Source: Chloroflexota bacterium
GTDB lineage: Bacteria > Chloroflexota > Limnocylindria > Limnocylindrales > CSP1-4
Direction of reading: 5' to 3'
DNA: 16,428 nucleotides
Assembly (NCBI GenBank): GCA_013696275.1
Contig: JACCYW010000270.1
Span: forward strand, 1 to 16,428
In this document: piece by piece, positions 13,276 to 16,428 of the stretch
How positions within the stretch are numbered: the first letter of the stretch is position 1
How the letters are laid out: every line of letters begins with the position of its first letter
Translations under genes and position numbers: made by a program
Notes under the pieces: generated by a model
Seen by the model: only the letters and a program-made list of their open reading frames with translations
Told to the model about the DNA's origin: nothing
The model's database searches: none

Positions 13276-13518
13276 TCAGCCGATGACCCCGCCCGTCGAC
13301 TCCGTCGAGAGGAAGCCGAACAGCGACACCAACGCGAAGAGGGCGGCCAGGATGATGGTGAACTGGTAAAGCCGCTTCTCGACACCACGCCGGCTGCGGA
13401 AGACGGACGAGTCTCCGCCGAAGGCGGCTGACAAGCCCGCCCCGCGCGATTGCAGCAGCACGGCGGCCATCACGCCGATGCTCACCAATATCTGGGCCAC
13501 GCCCAGGATGTAGTCCAC
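13276..13518 (-). CDS. secG: Preprotein translocase subunit SecG
   Basis: An 80-residue protein with two membrane spans (about 3-22 and 50-70) joined by the conserved cytoplasmic loop LLQSRGAGLSAAFGG then DSSVFRSRRGVEKRL. It is the accessory subunit of the SecYEG export channel, helping the SecA cycle. Length and topology are normal. Start is GTG 13518 with GAGG about 9 nt upstream. It follows gpmI by 126 bp; secG commonly lies after tpiA-type glycolytic genes in high-GC bacteria. Confidence 0.92.
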   Translation of the reverse strand: MDYILGVAQILVSIGVMAAVLLQSRGAGLSAAFGGDSSVFRSRRGVEKRLYQFTIILAALFALVSLFGFLSTESTGGVIG

Positions 13519-13644
13519 TTGGCCATCCTCTTCAGCTGCCAGGGCCGGGTCGGCCAGGGCGACGGCAGGATAGCACGACGTCCATCCGGCTCTCCCGCGC
13601 GGCTCCCAGCGGAGGGGTAGCCATACGGCGGGAGCTCAGGTGGG

Positions 13645-15204
13645 TCACCCGTCATCTAAAGCCGTCAGCAGCGAGTGGCCGGTCATGCCTTGCCAGGCAG
13701 GCAAGCCCAGGAGCTCCAAGAGGGTCGGCGCGAGGTCGGCCAGTGCTCCGTCGCGCAGGCGCCGACCAGCCGCGGCTCGACCCATCATCAGGACGGGCAC
13801 TGGGGCCAGCGAATGCGCCGTGACCGGGTGGCCTGCGGCATCGCGCATCTCGTCCGCGTTGCCGTGGTCGGCGGTCACACACAGGAGGGCATCCGTCGAC
13901 GCCACGACTGCCTCCACTACCCGCGACAGACAGCCGTCGACCGCCTCGATGGCCCTCACCGTGGCCGCCCAGTCGCCCGTATGACCGACCATGTCGGGAT
14001 TGGCGTAGTTGGCCACGATGAAGTCGTACTCGCCGCCTTCTATGGCGGCCACCAGGCCGTCGGTCACGCCCGCCGCGCTCATCTCGGGGGCAAGGTCATA
14101 GGTCGCGACCTTGGGACTGGGTACGAGCATCCGCTCCTCGCCGGGCCAGGCCGCCTCCACGCCACCGTTCAGGAAGTAGGTGACGTGAGCGTACTTCTCG
14201 GTCTCGGCGACATGGAACTGGCGCCGACCCAGTTCCGAGAAGGCTTGGGCCAGACTGCGGGCGATGGTCGGCGGGAACAGGACCCGAACAGGCAGGTCCT
14301 CCTGGTAGCGGGTCATCGTTGCGACCAGCGTCCCGGCCGGTCGATGCCCGCGCTCGAAGGCGTTGAAACCAGCGCCATCGACCAGGGCGTGCGTGAGCTG
14401 CCGGGCGCGATCGGCTCGGAAGTTACAGTGGATGACCACGTCGCCGGGCCGGACCGCTCCTTCGACGCTCTCGACGACAGTTGGGGTCACGAACTCGTCG
14501 TCCTCGCCCCGCCGGTAACCGCCAGCGATTGCGTCCGTGGCGCTCGGTACCGAAAGCCCGCGGCCATGGACGATGGCCTGATAGGCCTGTGCAGTGCGCT
14601 CCCAGCGCTTGTCGCGGTCCATCCCGAAGTAGCGGCCGCCGAGCGTGCCGATCCGTGCGCCAGGGTGAGCAGCGGCGAGGCGGCCGATCAGGTCGGCCAG
14701 GTGACCGTCGGCCGACCTGGGCGGCGTGTCACGGCCATCGAGCATCGCATGGACTACCACATCGGCGATGTCGAGCCGTGCCGCGAGAGCGGCCAGGGCG
14801 ACCAGGTGTCGATCGTTGGCGTGCACGCCACCAGGTCCGATGAGGCTCAGGAGATGGAGTCGGCGGCCGGGCCGCGAAGCTTCCATCAGCGTATCGAGCA
14901 GGACAGCGTTGGCATCGAGTGTGCCATCGGCGATGGCCGCGTCGATGCGTGGCAGATCCTGGACCACCGGACGCCCCGCCCCCAGGTTGAGATGGCCGAC
15001 CTCACTGTTGCCCATCTGGCCGCCGGGCAGCCCGACGGCTGGTCCCGAGGCTTCCAGTCGAGCGTGCGGCCAATCTGCCAGGCACTTCCGCCAGGTGGGC
15101 ATGCGCGCGGCGGCGATGGCGTCGCGCTCGGGGTGACGGCCGATGCCGAAGCCGTCGAGGATGACGAGGATCAGTGGCCGGGGCGGTGAGACGGCGGCCG
15201 GCAC
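13645..15204 (-). CDS. gpmI: 2,3-bisphosphoglycerate-independent phosphoglycerate mutase
   Basis: A 519-residue glycolytic enzyme interconverting 3- and 2-phosphoglycerate with two Mn ions. LILVILDGFGIG (Asp17) is the metal-binding start. GGQMGNSEVGHLNLGAGR carries the phosphorylated Ser67. HAMLDGRDTPPRSA, GGRYFGMDRDKRWERT and CNFRADRARQLTHAL are phosphotransferase-domain and substrate motifs. NYANPDMVGHTGD and VTADHGNADEM supply the remaining metal ligands. Length is normal (about 510). Start GTG 15204 lies 4 bp after the tpiA stop, implying co-transcription. No defects seen. Confidence 0.96.
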   Translation of the reverse strand: MPAAVSPPRPLILVILDGFGIGRHPERDAIAAARMPTWRKCLADWPHARLEASGPAVGLPGGQMGNSEVGHLNLGAGRPVVQDLPRIDAAIADGTLDANAVLLDTLMEASRPGRRLHLLSLIGPGGVHANDRHLVALAALAARLDIADVVVHAMLDGRDTPPRSADGHLADLIGRLAAAHPGARIGTLGGRYFGMDRDKRWERTAQAYQAIVHGRGLSVPSATDAIAGGYRRGEDDEFVTPTVVESVEGAVRPGDVVIHCNFRADRARQLTHALVDGAGFNAFERGHRPAGTLVATMTRYQEDLPVRVLFPPTIARSLAQAFSELGRRQFHVAETEKYAHVTYFLNGGVEAAWPGEERMLVPSPKVATYDLAPEMSAAGVTDGLVAAIEGGEYDFIVANYANPDMVGHTGDWAATVRAIEAVDGCLSRVVEAVVASTDALLCVTADHGNADEMRDAAGHPVTAHSLAPVPVLMMGRAAAGRRLRDGALADLAPTLLELLGLPAWQGMTGHSLLTALDDG

Positions 15205-15208
15205 TCGC

Positions 15209-16015
15209 CTACCCCACGGGGTCTTGGGCGACTCGGGCCCGCGCTGTCAACGCCGCACGGGCCACGATGCCCGCCATCTCATCGACCTTCAGGCTCGCCC
15301 CGCCGACGAGAGCGCCGTCGATGGACGGCTCGGCGATGAATTCAGCCATGGTGGAACTGGTGACGCTGCCGCCATAGAGCACCGGGATGGCCGCTGCGTC
15401 GGGCCAGCCGAGGGCGTCGAGGGCGTCGCGGATGGCCTCAGCCATGACCGCCGCATCGACCCCGCGCGCCGTCCGACCGGTGCCGATCGCCCAGACTGGC
15501 TCGTACGCCACGACCAGGCCTGCCTGGCCCAGCTCGCCCTTCCCGGTCAGGGCCGACGATGCGCCCTTCAGCTGGTCGCGGACAGTGACCTCGGCGAGCC
15601 CCGCTTCGCGCTCTGCCAGCCGCTCGCCGACGCACAGTATCGGCCGGAGCCCGGACTCCAGGCAACGCTCCAGCTTCCGACCGATGACATCGTCCGTCTC
15701 GGCCTGGTCTCGTCGGCGTTCGGAGTGTCCGACGATGCACCAGCTGGCCAGGCCGCGAAGCATGGGCGCCGAGATCTCACCGGTGTGGGCGCCGAACGGT
15801 CGGTCATGCACGTTCTGGGCACCGACCTCCACGCCCGTGCCAGCCACGGCCGCGGCGACCGCCGCCAGGGCGACGAATGGTGGGCAGATGACACGGCCGA
15901 TGGCATCGTCTGAGGTAGCGGCAGCGATGGCGACGGCCAGATCGGATGCCTCCAAAGGCGTCGTATGCATCTTCCAGTTGGCGACCACCAAGACCGGCCG
16001 TGCGACGGTCGTCAC
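15209..16015 (-). CDS. tpiA: Triosephosphate isomerase
   Basis: A 268-residue TIM-barrel enzyme interconverting dihydroxyacetone phosphate and glyceraldehyde 3-phosphate in the cytoplasm. The catalytic set is complete: Lys15 in VVANWKMH, His97 in IVGHSERRRDQAETD, Glu172 in VVAYEPVWAIGTGR (with the flexible loop 6), and YGGSV for phosphate binding. The C-terminus (ALTARARVAQDPVG) is slightly longer than usual. Start GTG 16015 overlaps the whiA stop as GTGA. It lies between whiA and gpmI. Confidence 0.96.
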   Translation of the reverse strand: MTTVARPVLVVANWKMHTTPLEASDLAVAIAAATSDDAIGRVICPPFVALAAVAAAVAGTGVEVGAQNVHDRPFGAHTGEISAPMLRGLASWCIVGHSERRRDQAETDDVIGRKLERCLESGLRPILCVGERLAEREAGLAEVTVRDQLKGASSALTGKGELGQAGLVVAYEPVWAIGTGRTARGVDAAVMAEAIRDALDALGWPDAAAIPVLYGGSVTSSTMAEFIAEPSIDGALVGGASLKVDEMAGIVARAALTARARVAQDPVG

Positions 16016-16428
16016 CGTGGGCCTCTCGCCAGCGCGACCTGCTCTGCTGCTGCCTCCAGTCGACGGATCGCCCGCTGTACCCGTGCCCGGCTGGCGCCCG
16101 TGCGTGTGGCCATCTCCGTGAAGGTCGACTCGGGCGTCTCGAGACGGATCCTCGCCAACGTGCGCGTAAACTCCGGCAGCCGCTCCAGATCACGCTCGTT
16201 CAGGGCTTGGACGGCGCGACCCTGACGGGCACTGCTGGCGGCACTCCGGGCCAGATTGGCACCCTCGGCATTGACGACCCGATTGAGGTGCCCGGCCAGC
16301 GAGGCACCGACCCCGCGAGCCTCAGATTCCAGCGCCGCTGCCGTGGCGCCAGCACGCCGCAGGAAGCCGAGCACCAGCTCGCGATCCTTCCAGGTGACGA
16401 CGCCGCGTCCGCGCCGCAGGCGCCAGGA
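16012..16428 (-). CDS. whiA: WhiA-family DNA-binding protein, C-terminal part (5' end outside the window)
   Basis: An open frame of 138 residues entering from the right edge (SWRLRRGRGVVTWKDRELVL then GFLRRAGATAAALESEA) and ending at 16012. WhiA proteins combine a degenerate LAGLIDADG homing-endonuclease-like domain with a C-terminal HTH. The linker NRVVNAEGANLARSAAS and the HTH (RLETPESTFTEMATRTGASR then ARVQRAIRRLE) match its C-terminal half. WhiA regulates sporulation and cell-division genes in Streptomyces and is widespread in Gram-positives. The gene is coupled to tpiA by a GTGA overlap. The start cannot be seen. Confidence 0.85.
   Translation of the reverse strand, partial: SWRLRRGRGVVTWKDRELVLGFLRRAGATAAALESEARGVGASLAGHLNRVVNAEGANLARSAASSARQGRAVQALNERDLERLPEFTRTLARIRLETPESTFTEMATRTGASRARVQRAIRRLEAAAEQVALARGPR

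Noticed and set aside
13675..15189. 504-residue plus-strand open frame antisense to gpmI
   Set aside because: It is a high-GC shadow of gpmI: biased composition, no recognisable domain, and gpmI is complete on the other strand.

Overview
This is a GC-rich bacterial window. Its genes fit a Gram-positive-type or Chloroflexota-like cell: a whiA gene, lipoprotein-anchored solute-binding proteins, frequent GTG starts, an apparently leaderless SOS promoter and a LexA box of the CGAAC-N4-GTTCG type. Family resemblances to high-GC Chloroflexota lineages and Actinobacteria are from memory, so the phylum is an inference. Almost every gene is on the minus strand.

Layout. Positions 1-2571 hold an edge-truncated small protein gene, then a membrane protein and an ECF sigma factor arranged as a sigma/anti-sigma pair. 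Both partners look rebuilt. The sigma factor carries a 216-residue in-frame coiled-coil insert between regions 2 and 4, plus a one-base frameshift in region 4.2. The partner joins an anti-sigma-like N-terminus to a TerB-like/PH-like C-terminus. Positions 2659-5853 are an intact polar amino-acid (glutamate-type) ABC transporter operon in the order ATPase, binding protein, permease, permease.

Positions 5945-9300 are a mosaic. It contains an SOS promoter with only the first 24 codons or so of uvrA; a short phage-like cassette (zinc-finger protein, HNH endonuclease, small ORF, winged-helix remnant); the C-terminal third of another gene with two frameshifts; an intact secreted PD40 beta-propeller gene with its own promoter; and the last 108 codons or so of groEL with a frameshift. 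The mosaic lies at the 3' side of a tRNA-Leu(UAA) gene, a common integration position.

Positions 9302-16428 are ordinary chromosome: eight tRNA genes in three places (Leu-UAA; Phe/Gly/Gln/Cys; Leu-CAG/Leu-GAG/Val), an orphan lipoprotein, lemA-htpX, a DUF1801 protein, secG, and the whiA-tpiA-gpmI central-metabolism run with overlapping or nearly touching genes.

The most unusual object is the sigma factor insert: 648 bp, exactly in frame, lysine-containing and built of six 28-residue (four-heptad) repeats, inside a host protein with no lysine. I read it as captured coding DNA rather than an intein or transposon. It sits in the same window as several other abrupt gene-fragment junctions. Part of that pattern could be assembly or homopolymer error, but the sigma insert is flanked on both sides by the same gene, so a simple contig chimera does not explain it.
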